A stretch of DNA of 64,000 nt from Dechloromonas sp. HYN0024 (GTDB taxonomy: Bacteria; Pseudomonadota; Gammaproteobacteria; Burkholderiales; Rhodocyclaceae). The notes below the pieces were generated by a model. The model did no database searches. It was not told the origin of the DNA and was given only the letters and a program-made list of their open reading frames with translations. Where the stretch lies: positions 1,072,501-1,136,500 of the forward strand of contig NZ_CP031842.1 of the NCBI RefSeq assembly GCF_003441615.1. Reading direction: 5' to 3'. Each line of letters begins with the position of its first letter. Position 1 is the first letter of the stretch. The translations under genes and the position numbers were made by a program. This document shows positions 15,506-25,244 of this stretch, piece after piece.

Positions 15506-17488
15506 ATGAATTCAACGTCCGTATTCCAGCGGATGATTTTGCTGGTTGCAATGCCGTTAATTGGATTGATTCTTTCGGCGGCCCTGCAAGTCCAGCAGGC
15601 ATACGTGGCTTATAAAAATAGTCGACAGACGCTCCATCTCATGGAGGTTTCTGTCCGCGCAGGTAACCTGATCCATACCCTTCAAGTTGAGCGCGGATCG
15701 ACTGCTGGATATCTTCAATCGAAAGGGCGTAAATTTGCAGATGTTCTGCCAAGTGTCCGAGAAAAGACCGACAATCTTCTAGAGATCTATAAACAAAAGG
15801 CTGACAACATCGATTCAAATGTGATGCCGGCGCTAGCAAAATCGCTCTCCGAGTCTCAAAGAAGTTTGTATGACATATCCAGTTTGCGAGAAAGTGCCAA
15901 CCAGCTAGCGTTGCCTGTGCCCGATGAAATCGCCTATTACACGAAAGCGATTGGCAATCTGATTGGCAGCATGAATTTGGGTGTTGATTTTAATCATAAT
16001 GCCCTGATTTCAAAGAAGATGATCGCCTACCTGAGCTTTGTTCGAGCAAAAGAAAGTGCAGGTCAGGAGCGAGCACTGGTAACAGCAGCCTTCGCCGCCG
16101 ATCGGGTAGATCTACCGCAACTGATGGAGATTCTTTCCCGTTTCCATCAACAGGATGCTTACCTAAACGACTTCCGGAGCATTGCGGGCGCTGCGGAAAG
16201 GGCTGCGCTGGAATCCGTTATGTCGGGGGATGCTGCCAAAGAGGTAGCGCGATTACGATCAGTGTTGATAAATAATTCGCTACAAGGTGGTTTTGGCGTT
16301 GAACCTGGCGCATGGTTCAAGACTATGACGTCCAAGATTGATGGCATGTATGAAACCGAGAAACTAATCACTGCAGCCATTGAGGCTGAAGCAGAGGAAC
16401 TATTACAGGCCAGTCGAACTGCATTTCTTGCGACACTCACGCTTGGGATTTTAGCAATAATTTTGACGGCCCTCGTGTCCCTCTGGGTTGCCCGTAGTAT
16501 AGGAGTTCCTTTACGTGAAATGGCCAGCTTTGCTGAGATATCGATTGCCAATAATGACTTTAGCGGGACGGTTCCAGAATATGGTGCTAGCGAAGTGGTG
16601 CGAGCCGCCAAAGCTTTCAACCAACTTGTAAGCAAATTCCGGAACATTATTGTAGACACTAAGCGCTCAAGCGACCAAATTACCCGCGTAGCTCATGACC
16701 TATCCTTATCGAGCCAACATGTCGGCGAAAGCTCTTTTATTCAGTCAAGTGCTACTGAGGCAGTTGCAGCCGCCGTTGAGCAATCATCTGTGAGTATTGG
16801 TGAAACATCTACACATGCCCATACTGTGGCGTGTGTAGTTAATAGTGCGCGCGAAGACACCGAAAATGCGCTCGCCGTCATGCTTGAAACAGTGCATAAC
16901 ATGACCCTCGTTGCACGCTTGATTGGAGAATCTGGATCTAGCGTTAAGCTACTCGATCAAAGCTCAAAGAAGATTGGTCACATTATACAAGTCATCAGGG
17001 ATATAGCAGATCAAACCAATCTACTAGCACTAAATGCCGCCATTGAAGCTGCCCGTGCAGGGGAGCAGGGGCGGGGCTTTGCCGTCGTTGCTGACGAGGT
17101 CAGGAAACTTGCGGAACGTACTGGGTTAGCAACGGGCGAAATCAGTGGTTTGATTAGCGAAATTCAGGATGGAATTGAGGGCGCAGTGAGTGCCATGGCT
17201 CAAGCCAACGAACAAGCTGACGCAAGTTTGGCTCTGGTCAATCGCACAGAGAAAGCACTGCACCAAATCGAACAAGGTTCACGCGAGGTAGCTGGGAACG
17301 TGCAGAACATTTCATCCGCACTTGGCGAACAAGATTCAGCCATTCGGGAAATAGCAGTGAGCGTAGAAAAAATTGCTCAGATGACTGAGAGCAACAATAT
17401 AGAGGCTAACGCCAATAGCCAAACGGCCACACAATTGGACTGCTTGTCTATCGAGCTTCGAACTGCTGTCTCCGTATACAAAGTCTAG
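15506..17488 (+). CDS. Methyl-accepting chemotaxis protein with NIT (nitrate/nitrite-sensing) domain
   Basis: 660 aa. A membrane helix at about 9-28 is followed by a periplasmic NIT domain (about 45-290; the family mark [11 protein letters not shown] near residue 60), a second helix at about 308-330, a HAMP-like linker, and a cytoplasmic signalling domain with the conserved hairpin tip [23 protein letters not shown] domains were named for nitrate/nitrite sensing, and the gene lies 2.4 kb from the nir operon, which makes nitrite or nitrate a reasonable ligand guess. The gene is visibly richer in A+T than its neighbours and is enclosed by IS3 elements and recombinase copies, so it looks acquired. 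There is no C-terminal CheR-docking pentapeptide. The start ATG 15506 has AGGT in front. Confidence 0.9.
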   Translation: MNSTSVFQRMILLVAMPLIGLILSAALQVQQAYVAYKNSRQTLHLMEVSVRAGNLIHTLQVERGSTAGYLQSKGRKFADVLPSVREKTDNLLEIYKQKADNIDSNVMPALAKSLSESQRSLYDISSLRESANQLALPVPDEIAYYTKAIGNLIGSMNLGVDFNHNALISKKMIAYLSFVRAKESAGQERALVTAAFAADRVDLPQLMEILSRFHQQDAYLNDFRSIAGAAERAALESVMSGDAAKEVARLRSVLINNSLQGGFGVEPGAWFKTMTSKIDGMYETEKLITAAIEAEAEELLQASRTAFLATLTLGILAIILTALVSLWVARSIGVPLREMASFAEISIANNDFSGTVPEYGASEVVRAAKAFNQLVSKFRNIIVDTKRSSDQITRVAHDLSLSSQHVGESSFIQSSATEAVAAAVEQSSVSIGETSTHAHTVACVVNSAREDTENALAVMLETVHNMTLVARLIGESGSSVKLLDQSSKKIGHIIQVIRDIADQTNLLALNAAIEAARAGEQGRGFAVVADEVRKLAERTGLATGEISGLISEIQDGIEGAVSAMAQANEQADASLALVNRTEKALHQIEQGSREVAGNVQNISSALGEQDSAIREIAVSVEKIAQMTESNNIEANANSQTATQLDCLSIELRTAVSVYKV

Positions 17489-17842
17489 ATAATGCAGGAG
17501 TTTGACTCAAGCGCCCACCCATCCTACCTCCCGTCGGGGAGGATTGGGGAATTGAGGCAAATTTTTCCGGAAAATGTAGAACTCTGGCTGGCGGAGGGGG
17601 AATTAATCGCTTCAGAAAAATGCCGTTCAGCACATCAACATTTGTATCTTGGGATGCAGCCATTGCGGCATTTCATGAATCAATCTTGCTCTGGCAATAA
17701 TTTGCATCAGATATCTGGCCAAACCCAAAAGTGAAACAACAACTCGAATTACGGCTCATCGAATGCTATAACAAGCTGCTTTTGACCGATTGGGCGGTCA
17801 GCGGATATGTTCATGAGATTTGGCAGCCTGGCTATTTAAAAG
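17489..17842 (+). pseudogene. Remnant of an unidentified gene, cut by the IS3 element
   Basis: After the chemoreceptor the sequence holds short open pieces in different frames: MPFSTSTFVSWDAAIAAF from ATG 17620, and from GTG 17731 a piece reading LELRLIECYNKLLL then AVSGYVHEIWQPGYLK, which runs into the left end of the IS3 element at 17843. Both have protein-like composition and similar AT content, so they probably derive from one small gene by frameshift and truncation. An overlapping frame at 17492-17734 (80 codons) is less protein-like. I do not recognise the family. Confidence 0.4.
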
Positions 17843-17901
17843 TGAGGTGCCCCCGGATTTAGTGCCAAGGGCGTTTTAGTAAAAGTCCTTGGTTTGCACT
17901 T

Positions 17902-18732
17902 CTAAAGACATCCTTTCCCGACAGGATCGTCGGGATCACTGGATCGGTGCTTGGCTGCAAACTCTGCGGGCGTCAGGTAATCCAGTGAGCTATGCGGCCG
18001 ATGCTGGTTGTAGTCGCGGCGCCAAGCGGCAATCAGGATACGAGCCTGAGGCAAGCTCGTAAACCAATGGTCGTTCAGGCATTCATCCCGAAACCTGCCG
18101 TTGAAGCTCTCGATGAACGCATTCTGCGTCGGTTTGCCAGCCTGGATCAGCTTGAGCTGCACGCCGTGCTGGTAGGCCCATTGGTCCAACGCCTTGCCGG
18201 TGAATTCCGGTCCCTGATCGGTCCGGATCGCCTTGGGATAGCCCCTGAAACGCGCAGCCTGATCGAGCACCCGGGTCACGTAATGTCCCGATATTCCGAA
18301 ATCGACAGCGAGATCGATGGCCTCCTTGCTGAAGTCATCGACGATGGTCAGCACCTTGATCCGGCGGCCATTGGCTAATGCGTCACTGACAAAATCCATC
18401 GACCAGACCTGGTTCGGTGAGGACGGCAATTCCAGCGCCTGCCGCTCGACGGCCACACCATGTCGCTTCTTGCGGCGCCGAACCGATAGGCCGGCATCGC
18501 TGTAGAGGCGATAGATACGCTTGTGATTGACCTGAACGCCCTCACGGCGAACCAAGGCATGCAGACGGCGATAGCCGAACCGGCGACGCTCGCTGGCTAG
18601 CTCAACCAGTCTTGCCTGCAATTGCTCATTCTCTGGCTGTGCCGTCGATTCGTAATGCAGGACCGTGCGCGACAAACCCACCAGCAGGCAGGCACGGCGC
18701 TCGGAAATCGTTGTCGATTCACGCATCACCAT
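17902..18732 (-). CDS. IS3-family transposase OrfB (integrase core)
   Basis: 276 aa from ATG 18732, but the frame stays open upstream to about 18770 ([11 protein letters not shown]) and overlaps the end of OrfA. The integrase residues are present: D in [11 protein letters not shown] in [11 protein letters not shown] in [16 protein letters not shown]. The RRPHSSL-like ending ([18 protein letters not shown]) is typical of this family. The functional transposase is normally an OrfAB fusion made by -1 ribosomal frameshifting; the A-run in CGAAAAC near the OrfA stop is a suitable slip site. Confidence 0.93.
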   Translation of the reverse strand: MVMRESTTISERRACLLVGLSRTVLHYESTAQPENEQLQARLVELASERRRFGYRRLHALVRREGVQVNHKRIYRLYSDAGLSVRRRKKRHGVAVERQALELPSSPNQVWSMDFVSDALANGRRIKVLTIVDDFSKEAIDLAVDFGISGHYVTRVLDQAARFRGYPKAIRTDQGPEFTGKALDQWAYQHGVQLKLIQAGKPTQNAFIESFNGRFRDECLNDHWFTSLPQARILIAAWRRDYNQHRPHSSLDYLTPAEFAAKHRSSDPDDPVGKGCL

Positions 18733-18758
18733 GACTGCCTCACGCTTTTGCTGGGGGC

Positions 18759-19028
18759 TCAGCGTTTTCGGCCTAAAGCAGCCTTGAGTGCCTCCGCATC
18801 GAGGATCGATTCGGCCAGCAGACGTTTAAGCCGACCGTTCTCGGCCTCTAATTCCTTCAGACGCTTGGCATCTGGAACCGACATGCCGCCGAACTTCGCT
18901 CGCCAGTTGTAGAACGATCCGTCACTGAAGCCATGTTGCCGACACAGTTCCTTGATCGGTATGCCGGCTTCTGCCTGCTGCAAAAAGCCGATGATCTGCT
19001 CTTCTGAAAACCGCTTCTTCAAGTCCAT
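18759..19028 (-). CDS. IS3-family transposase OrfA (DNA-binding part)
   Basis: 89 aa. A helix-turn-helix ([20 protein letters not shown] through [15 protein letters not shown]) is followed by a leucine-zipper-like coil ([18 protein letters not shown]), the normal build of OrfA in this group. It ends with LGRKR just at the point where the -1 frame of OrfB takes over. ATG 19028 is preceded by a GGAG-like site. Confidence 0.93.
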   Translation of the reverse strand: MDLKKRFSEEQIIGFLQQAEAGIPIKELCRQHGFSDGSFYNWRAKFGGMSVPDAKRLKELEAENGRLKRLLAESILDAEALKAALGRKR

Positions 19029-19090
19029 TCTCCTTCTCGAAAACGGACTTTACTAAATTCCCCGTGGCACTGTTTATGGGGGGCACCTCA

Positions 19091-19623
19091 GCCAAGTCAT
19101 AACTGAACGGCCCGCAGGCTTTTCGTGCGCTTGTAGATCAGGGTAGCCTTGGTTCTCCGCATGGAATGCGTCCCGTAGGCCGACGAGTCCAAGCCGGCAG
19201 ACTTTGCCCAGTGGCCGACGATCCGTGCATATTGGCGCGTTGAGACATGGGGGTGACTTTGCAACCCTACTTGGAAACAGGAACTGATCGCTTCGCAGGT
19301 GAGATTTTTCCAGCCAGGCGGACACCGCTGCCCTTGTTGGCTCCGTCAGTTCGAACTGCACTGGCCGCTGCGTTTTTCTCTGCATCACCTTGGCACGGGA
19401 TAGCACCGGGTTCCCGTGGGTGATGTCGCGCACCCGCAAACTGACAAGATCGCAGCCACGCAATCTTGCTGTCGATGGCTAAGTTGAACATAGCGAGGTC
19501 CCGGACCGCATGTGCATTCTGGAGGTGGAGGCGGATGGCCCAGATATCCTTGGGCGTAAGCGGTGGCTTCTGGCCGAGGAGCTTTCCCTGGTTCCAAGCT
19601 TCGCGTTTGTTAATGGTTTCCAT
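19091..19623 (-). pseudogene. Decayed second copy of the small tyrosine recombinase
   Basis: From ATG 19623 the protein follows the intact copy at 13657 closely (GQKPPLTPKDIWAIRLHLQN against GQKPPLKPKDIWAIRIYLQN), then changes frame near the first catalytic arginine (SKIAWLRSC against SKLRGCDLV), and again near SRVAKSP. An in-frame TGA interrupts QLLLG, and the IS3-family element cuts the gene right after that point, removing the last catalytic histidine and the tyrosine. It lies in the opposite orientation to the intact copy. The upstream hairpin ACTCC ... GGAGT around its ribosome site is preserved. Confidence 0.85.
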
Positions 19624-19868
19624 CTTTGACTCCTTGGTTGTTGATCGGAGTCATATGTTCTGCCAGCAAGGGAATGGCTGCTCTGGGGTAGGATGACTTA
19701 AGCGTGCTGTAGGCCATGACCCGCGTGTCAGGTTTTCACTGGCCATGGCGGAAATAGGCTGGGAAGAGACGTCACAACTTCTTCAACCTACGCGTGCAAC
19801 CGACCTCATGCTGCCCTTCAAATCATGCGCGGTTCAATGACAGGCAAAAAATCGGCCTGCCACTCAAA

Positions 19869-21542
19869 TCACTCTCTCCGCAACCTGACCGTAAACCAGA
19901 ATATGCTGCCCTTGCCGGGGATACTCTCGCAACCGGCATCGCCGGACATCACCACCGCAATTTTTCGGGTCATTGCCAACCCGACACCCAGGCCGCCAAA
20001 TTTGCGCGTTGGTGAGTTATCAACCTGTTCGAAGACTGAAAACAAACGTGTGACATTCTCTGGCGAAATGCCGATGCCTGTGTCTTCCACCTCGAAACGA
20101 ACGACCCCCAACAGCGCGTTCTCTTCAATCAGTTGGGCCCGCAATATTACGCTGCCATGCTCCGTAAATCGGACGGCATTGTTGGCGTAATTGAACAAGG
20201 CCATTCTGATTAGGCGCACATCGCCGATCATACGGCTTGGGAAGTCAGTACTTTCGACCATGAGCCGTAACTGTTTGCTGGCGGCCTGTTCTTCAACCAT
20301 CGAGGCCACGCCGCTTAAAAGGTCTTCAAGTGCAAACGGCGCTTCCTGCGCGGCTGTCATGCCGGAATCGATGCGCGTGAACTCCAAAATCGCATCAACA
20401 AGATCCGTCATGCGGACGCAGGAGACTTCCAGTTTGTGAAGCCTGTCCATTTGCTTTTGTGACAGCGGTTCCCTACCTACAAGTTGAGCCATGCCATGTA
20501 TCTGGTGCAATGGTGTGCGCATTTCATGGCTCAGGTTTGCCAGGAAGTTGCTCTTGGCGATGTTGGCGGCCTCTGCGGCTTCCTTGGCTTGGGAGAGTTG
20601 CACGTTCTGGTCTTCAATCAGGGCTTGCTTGGCGAGGAGTTGCTGCTGCTGTAGCCACATGCCGGTCACTGTCATCGCGGTAGAGAACAGAAAAAATACC
20701 AGCATCTGCCGGCCTAGCTCGGCATTGGCAATTTGGAAGGGGCCCAGGTTGTGCGAAGCTTCGGCGACGATCAGGCACGCGGCCATGGTCAGGGTCAGGT
20801 GCTCTCCCACATGGCCCTTTCTGAAAACCATGTACAAAAAAGCCGGGATAAGCAGGAAGATCATGGCGTGCATCCAAGCAAACGCCAGATGGACAATCGT
20901 CAATATTCCGACGGTCAGCAACAGCCAAGGCAGGATTTCAGCGGAGGTAATTCGATGCTGCTTTTTCCAAGCCTCCAGCATGGGATAGCAAAGCAGGATT
21001 CCAAGGCTATCCGCCACAAGCAGCATCAGTATGAAATTCACCGTTTGCGTCCACGCAATGTAGCCCCCCAGCGCCAGATTGCCTGCCAGGAAGGAAGCCG
21101 AAACCAGCGTAGGGATGACACAGACAAAGACCGTAAATGGAATCAAATCAAACGGCCTCGACAGGCCAAATGGCAGGTGGCGACGCAACATGAATGCCGC
21201 AAACCAGGCAGCGAAAGAATCCGCAAAGGCTGCAATCATGGTATGCAGTATTTGCAGGCCCAGGGATGGCAATGCCATGCCGTGGAAATTTGCGGCGAAA
21301 CTTGCAAGGAAGATGAAAGGTAACGCCCTGTTTCTGCCGGCTAGGCACATCAGGAGACCGATTCCCGATGGCAACCACAACAAGGTGATATTGCTGGGTT
21401 GCAGCGAGAAAAGCGCCATTCCAAACTTGGCGAGGAGAAAGTAGGCCATCCCGCCGACGAGCATTTGCTTGACGATAACGCTCCAGCCCAGAGCATGGTG
21501 TGCCATGTTGCTAATTGGAGTTGTGGGAGTTGGTGAGGCCAT
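19869..21542 (-). CDS. Membrane histidine kinase with MASE1-type sensor
   Basis: 557 aa from ATG 21542; a TTG three codons upstream is also possible, and no good ribosome site marks either. Residues about 20-300 contain roughly eight membrane segments of the MASE1 type (LLWLPSGIGLLMCLAGRNRA is characteristic). A short coil leads to a HisKA domain with the phospho-acceptor in NLSHEMRTPLHQIHG and a HATPase domain with N box ANNAVRFTEHGS, G1 DTGIGIS and GLGVGLAMTRKIA. There is no receiver domain and no response regulator next to it, so it is an orphan kinase with an unknown signal. Confidence 0.88.
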   Translation of the reverse strand: MASPTPTTPISNMAHHALGWSVIVKQMLVGGMAYFLLAKFGMALFSLQPSNITLLWLPSGIGLLMCLAGRNRALPFIFLASFAANFHGMALPSLGLQILHTMIAAFADSFAAWFAAFMLRRHLPFGLSRPFDLIPFTVFVCVIPTLVSASFLAGNLALGGYIAWTQTVNFILMLLVADSLGILLCYPMLEAWKKQHRITSAEILPWLLLTVGILTIVHLAFAWMHAMIFLLIPAFLYMVFRKGHVGEHLTLTMAACLIVAEASHNLGPFQIANAELGRQMLVFFLFSTAMTVTGMWLQQQQLLAKQALIEDQNVQLSQAKEAAEAANIAKSNFLANLSHEMRTPLHQIHGMAQLVGREPLSQKQMDRLHKLEVSCVRMTDLVDAILEFTRIDSGMTAAQEAPFALEDLLSGVASMVEEQAASKQLRLMVESTDFPSRMIGDVRLIRMALFNYANNAVRFTEHGSVILRAQLIEENALLGVVRFEVEDTGIGISPENVTRLFSVFEQVDNSPTRKFGGLGVGLAMTRKIAVVMSGDAGCESIPGKGSIFWFTVRLRRE

Positions 21543-21814
21543 ATTTCGCAAGTCAATCTTACCCTATGTTCTCACCATAGTATCCGGATGGGTGCTTTCG
21601 CTGCACTGCTGCCGCCGGCTCCAAAAAGGGTACTTCAGCTTTGGGTCAGAGTTCGCCTTCGCCAGCCAGGAAAGCTGACCTTCGAGCCACGTTGCCGATG
21701 GGGGACGGCTTACCGGCAGATTGCTGCCCGACACTGATTATTAGGCCAATGGCCGCAATGGCCGAGGAGCAGTCACATCAGAATGCAGCGATATCGGGCC
21801 CAGCGGACCTTCGG

Positions 21815-23449
21815 TCAGTGCCGGTAAAGGCGGAATGTTTCCTTGCGGTCGCCGGGGCGGTTGCCTTCCCAGACCTTGGTCCACTTGCTGTTGGGGGCCG
21901 CCAGTTCGCGCCGGGTGTCGCCGACGACCAATAGCCAGTTGCAGGCCTGTCCGGCCTTTGATTCTTCGGCGACCGGTTCAATGCCGACGAAGTAGGACAG
22001 CGAGGCAAGTTGGGTGTCGTTCAGGGCGCGTTCGGCCAAGCAACCATGGTCAGGCGGCAAAGCCTGGGCAATCGCCTGGGCAACCGGGCGGTAAGACTTG
22101 TTGAAGTCGAACCACGGCAGGATCAGGGTTGTTGCCAGTAGCCACAGCGTCGTGCAGCCGAGTGTCCAGTGCGTCAGGCTGCGGTAGTGCGAGCGCGGGG
22201 CGGTGATGATCAGCCAGACCCACCAGGCGGTGGCTGCCAGTCCGATGATCAGCGCCAGTAGGTCAAAGTGGCCGACGAAACTGGGGCGCAGGACGAGGGC
22301 CCGTTTGGCCATCTGCTCCGGCCAGCCGAGGACCATGGCCGACCAGCCCAGCCAGACAATGCCGATGCACAGGCTGAAGGTGGACATGGCGAACCAGTCG
22401 AAGGCATTGGCTGCGCCGCGCCTCAGGGCCAGCGCGCCGGGCGTGGCGAGCAGGGCCAGCGGCGGCAGCAGGAGCAGGGCGGGAATCTGCCGGGGGCGGA
22501 AGGCCCAGGCCAGCAATAGCAGGGTGAGGACCAGGAAGACGAGCGGCAGCAACTGGGCCGGCGCTTTGATCTCGCGGCGCCGCAGCCGTAGCGTCCAGAT
22601 CGCCAGCGGAAAGGCGGGGAAGGCAAACCAGGGCAGCATGGCGATGAAGCGGCCGCCACCGACTACCGAGAATGGTGTATTCAGCGGTGCCAGTTCGGTG
22701 GCCAGCCAGCCGTGGAAGCGGGCCGGTTCCAGGTTGAGCAGGAGCAGGGGCCAGGGCAGGGTAAGTACGGCCGCAATGGCGAAGCCGATGAGCAGGGTGT
22801 GCAAGGCCTTGGGCCGGTCGGGCGAGAGCCACCAGGCGATAGGGGCGATGGCGAGCAGCGGCAGAGTCGGCGCGATGCCGGTGCCGAGCAGGCAGGCGGC
22901 GATGGCGAGGCCATAGAAAATGCCGGTCAGGCGGGGCTTGCGGCCAATCGCCGCAAGGCCGCCAAGGGCACCGCTGTAGGCAGCCAGCGCAATCAGCATT
23001 GGTTGCGCATCGTGGGCATGGAAGAGCAGGCCGGCACTGCCGGCGAGCAGCAGCGGACTAGCCGCGGCATGATCTTCGCCATACAGTTCGCGGCCGGCGT
23101 AATAAAGTCCCATCAGGGCCAGTGCCACCCAGATGCCACTGGCCAGGCGCATGGCTTCGTGCAGCGGCAACCAGCTGCCAAAGAGCATGCCGGTCAGTGC
23201 GGCGCTCCAGTAATAGAGCGGCGGTTCGTGGAAGGGGCGGCCGGCCAGGTCGGGGGACAGCCAGTCGCCAAAATTCAGCATATGCCAGGCGGCACCAATA
23301 TGGATGGCGTCCTCGCCCTTCCACGGGTCGCGACCGAACAGGCCGGCCAAGACATAGAAAGCCAGAATGGCGGCGAGCACCCAGCCAGCCGGTGGCAGGC
23401 GAATACCGCGGCGCAGGGTGTCGCGAATCAGGACGAGAAAATCAGGCAT
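21815..23449 (-). CDS. GT39/ArnT-like membrane glycosyltransferase
   Basis: 544 aa with about eleven to twelve hydrophobic segments. The N-terminal periplasmic loop carries the acidic motif GRDPWKGEDAIHIGAAWHM and then RPFHEPPLYYW, a layout typical of the PMT/ArnT superfamily, where an acidic residue in this loop is catalytic. Such enzymes move a sugar from an undecaprenyl- or dolichyl-phosphate carrier to lipid A or protein on the periplasmic side. The C-terminal 110 residues form a soluble domain. No lipid A modification operon surrounds it; it stands alone, downstream of rpmE and separated from it by a terminator. The substrate cannot be deduced. Confidence 0.8.
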   Translation of the reverse strand: MPDFLVLIRDTLRRGIRLPPAGWVLAAILAFYVLAGLFGRDPWKGEDAIHIGAAWHMLNFGDWLSPDLAGRPFHEPPLYYWSAALTGMLFGSWLPLHEAMRLASGIWVALALMGLYYAGRELYGEDHAAASPLLLAGSAGLLFHAHDAQPMLIALAAYSGALGGLAAIGRKPRLTGIFYGLAIAACLLGTGIAPTLPLLAIAPIAWWLSPDRPKALHTLLIGFAIAAVLTLPWPLLLLNLEPARFHGWLATELAPLNTPFSVVGGGRFIAMLPWFAFPAFPLAIWTLRLRRREIKAPAQLLPLVFLVLTLLLLAWAFRPRQIPALLLLPPLALLATPGALALRRGAANAFDWFAMSTFSLCIGIVWLGWSAMVLGWPEQMAKRALVLRPSFVGHFDLLALIIGLAATAWWVWLIITAPRSHYRSLTHWTLGCTTLWLLATTLILPWFDFNKSYRPVAQAIAQALPPDHGCLAERALNDTQLASLSYFVGIEPVAEESKAGQACNWLLVVGDTRRELAAPNSKWTKVWEGNRPGDRKETFRLYRH

Positions 23450-23460
23450 GTCGGCCAGAA

Positions 23461-23492
23461 ATGAAAAAGGCAGCCATCAGGCTGCCTTTTAT
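23461..23492 (-). terminator. Terminator downstream of rpmE
   Basis: AAAGGCAGCC (23466-23475) and GGCTGCCTTT (23480-23489) pair with a four-base loop. On the minus strand the stem is followed by TTTTTC. It ends the rpmE transcript before the glycosyltransferase gene. Confidence 0.85.
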
Positions 23493-23509
23493 ACCGTAAT
23501 CCGGGCAGA

Positions 23510-23731
23510 TCAGGCAGCGGCCTTGCCGCGCATGGCGCCGAACTTCTGGTTGAAGCGCTCAACACGGCCGGCGGTGTCGACGATCTTTTGCTTGCCGGTG
23601 TAGAACGGGTGGCAGAGCGAACAAACTTCGACGTGAAGGGCTTTCTTCATGGTCGACTTGGTCGTGAAGGTGCTGCCGCAGGAGCAGGTCACCTGAATTT
23701 CGTTGTAATCCGGATGGATATTGGCTTTCAT
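23510..23731 (-). CDS. rpmE: 50S ribosomal protein L31 (zinc-binding form)
   Basis: 73 aa. Four cysteines, in CSCG and in [15 protein letters not shown], form the zinc site of the C+ type of L31; the paralogous zinc-free form lacks them. L31 bridges the two ribosomal subunits. The start ATG 23731 gives the standard [13 protein letters not shown]-terminus. It follows rho by 92 bp and has its own promoter. Confidence 0.97.
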   Translation of the reverse strand: MKANIHPDYNEIQVTCSCGSTFTTKSTMKKALHVEVCSLCHPFYTGKQKIVDTAGRVERFNQKFGAMRGKAAA

Positions 23732-23785
23732 CTTCTAGTCCTTAGTCAAGCGACCGGCGGATGTGGCCGATCTGGGAAGCCGGTT

Positions 23786-23814
23786 ATTATCGGTGAATAA
23801 TCACCGGCTTGCAA
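23786..23814 (-). promoter_or_regulatory. rpmE promoter with an internal palindrome
   Basis: Minus strand TTGCAA (-35) and GATAAT (-10) are separated by 17 bp, a strong sigma-70 promoter just after the rho stop. Between and touching the -10 lies the palindrome CGGTGAATAATCACCG (23791-23806), well placed as an operator, and the outer arms AAGCCGGT/ACCGGCTT (23777-23784, 23803-23810) also pair. The binding protein is unknown; L31 itself is an autoregulator in E. coli. Confidence 0.6.
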
Positions 23815-23823
23815 CATTTTTTG

Positions 23824-25083
23824 TTAGCCGCGGCGCATGGCGTCAAAAAATTCCTGGTTGCCCTTGGTCGATTTGACCTTGTCGAGCAGGAATTCCATGG
23901 CTTCGAGATCGTCCATCGGGTAGCAGAGCTTGCGCAGGACCCACATCTTTTGCAGGACGTCGGGCTTGAGCAGGAGTTCTTCGCGGCGGGTGCCGGAGCG
24001 ATTGACGTTGACCGCCGGGTACATCCGCTTCTCGGCCATGCGGCGGTCGAGGTGGATTTCGGAGTTGCCGGTACCCTTGAATTCTTCGTAGATCACTTCG
24101 TCCATGCGCGAGCCGGTGTCGATCAGCGCCGTGGCGAGGATGGTCAGCGAGCCGCCTTCCTCGATGTTGCGTGCCGCGCCGAAGAAGCGCTTCGGCTTCT
24201 GCAGGGCATTGGCGTCGACGCCGCCCGTCAGCACCTTGCCGGAGGCCGGCTGGACGGTGTTGTAGGCGCGGGCGAGGCGGGTGATCGAGTCAAGCAGGAT
24301 GACCACATCCTTCTTGTGTTCGACCAGACGCTTGGCCTTCTCGATGACCATTTCGGCCACCGCGACGTGGCGGGTGGCCGGTTCGTCGAAGGTCGAGGCA
24401 ACGACCTCGCCCTTGACCGTGCGGGTCATTTCGGTGACTTCTTCCGGGCGCTCGTCGATGAGCAGGACGATGAGCACAACTTCCGGATGGTTGGCCGTAA
24501 TGGCGTGGGCGATGTTCTGCAGCATCACGGTCTTGCCGGTCTTCGGCGGGGCGACGAGAAGGCCGCGCTGGCCGCAACCGACCGGGGCGATCATGTCGAT
24601 GACGCGGCTGGTGATGTTTTCTTCCGACTTGATGTCGCGTTCGAGCTTGAGGTGACGCGTCGGATGCAGCGGCGTCAGGTTCTCGAACATGATCTTGTTC
24701 TTGTTGGCTTCCGGCGGGAAACCATTGATGCGATCAAGCTTGGTCAGGGCGACGTAGCGCTCGCCATCTTTCGGCGTACGGATCTCACCTTCAACGGTGT
24801 CGCCGGTGCGCAGGTTGAAGCGTCGAACTTGTGACGGAGAGACGTAGATGTCATCCGGGTTGGCCAGGTAGGAGGTGTCGGCCGAACGGAGGAAGCCGAA
24901 ACCGTCGGAAAGGACTTCCAGCGTGCCATCGCCGTAGATGGTGTCGCCATTCTTGGCCTTGGCCTTGAGGATGGCGTAGATCAACTCCATCTTGCGCATC
25001 CGGTTGGCGTTATCGATGGCCAGTTCGGTGGCCATGTCGAGCAATTTGCTGACGTGTAGTGTTTTGAGTTCGGAAAGTTGCAT
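23824..25083 (-). CDS. rho: Transcription termination factor Rho
   Basis: 419 aa from ATG 25083 ([18 protein letters not shown]), the standard start; an ATG at 25107 would add eight unrelated residues. An N-terminal RNA-binding domain (about 1-120, with [13 protein letters not shown]) precedes the RecA-type ATPase with Walker [14 protein letters not shown], Walker [16 protein letters not shown] and the Q loop/R loop region ([21 protein letters not shown]). Hexameric helicase that releases RNA polymerase. It lies downstream of trxA, a neighbourhood common in proteobacteria. Confidence 0.97.
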   Translation of the reverse strand: MQLSELKTLHVSKLLDMATELAIDNANRMRKMELIYAILKAKAKNGDTIYGDGTLEVLSDGFGFLRSADTSYLANPDDIYVSPSQVRRFNLRTGDTVEGEIRTPKDGERYVALTKLDRINGFPPEANKNKIMFENLTPLHPTRHLKLERDIKSEENITSRVIDMIAPVGCGQRGLLVAPPKTGKTVMLQNIAHAITANHPEVVLIVLLIDERPEEVTEMTRTVKGEVVASTFDEPATRHVAVAEMVIEKAKRLVEHKKDVVILLDSITRLARAYNTVQPASGKVLTGGVDANALQKPKRFFGAARNIEEGGSLTILATALIDTGSRMDEVIYEEFKGTGNSEIHLDRRMAEKRMYPAVNVNRSGTRREELLLKPDVLQKMWVLRKLCYPMDDLEAMEFLLDKVKSTKGNQEFFDAMRRG

Positions 25084-25201
25084 GTAGGAGTGTGTGGCGC
25101 CAGTCAATTAGGGGCCGGGCTGCTGCCCGAAACCGGGGCGCAAGAGCTGGATAGCTTTTGGGTGGGGAGTGATGCCTGGGCGCTTGGCTGGAGGCATCTG
25201 C

Positions 25202-25226
25202 CTGAAGGTGCAGGACGCACCTTCAG
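25202..25226 (-). terminator. Hairpin between trxA and rho
   Basis: CTGAAGGTGC and GCACCTTCAG form a perfect 10-bp stem with a five-base loop, starting 19 bp after the trxA stop. No T-run follows on the minus strand, so it may be an RNA-stabilising or rho-leader structure and not an intrinsic terminator. Confidence 0.5.
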
Positions 25227-25244
25227 GAGGGGAGACTACGGAGA

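Larger units (their letters stand above)
17843..19090 (-). mobile_element. IS3-family insertion sequence (IS407-like, 1,248 bp)
   Basis: The ends read TGAGGTGCCCCC inward from both sides (17843 on the plus strand and 19090 on the minus strand), with imperfect similarity continuing to about 28 bp. OrfA and OrfB are both intact. The flanks (AAG on the left, GCC on the right) do not match, so there is no target duplication. On the right it abuts the middle of a tyrosine recombinase gene; the rest of that gene is not found on the left. The element therefore marks the end of a deletion or recombination between two IS copies. Confidence 0.88.

Noticed and set aside
13657..19623. Composite transposon bounded by the two recombinase copies
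   Set aside because: One copy is decayed and truncated, and no common outer ends or target duplication can be found; the segment looks like an accumulation of separate events.
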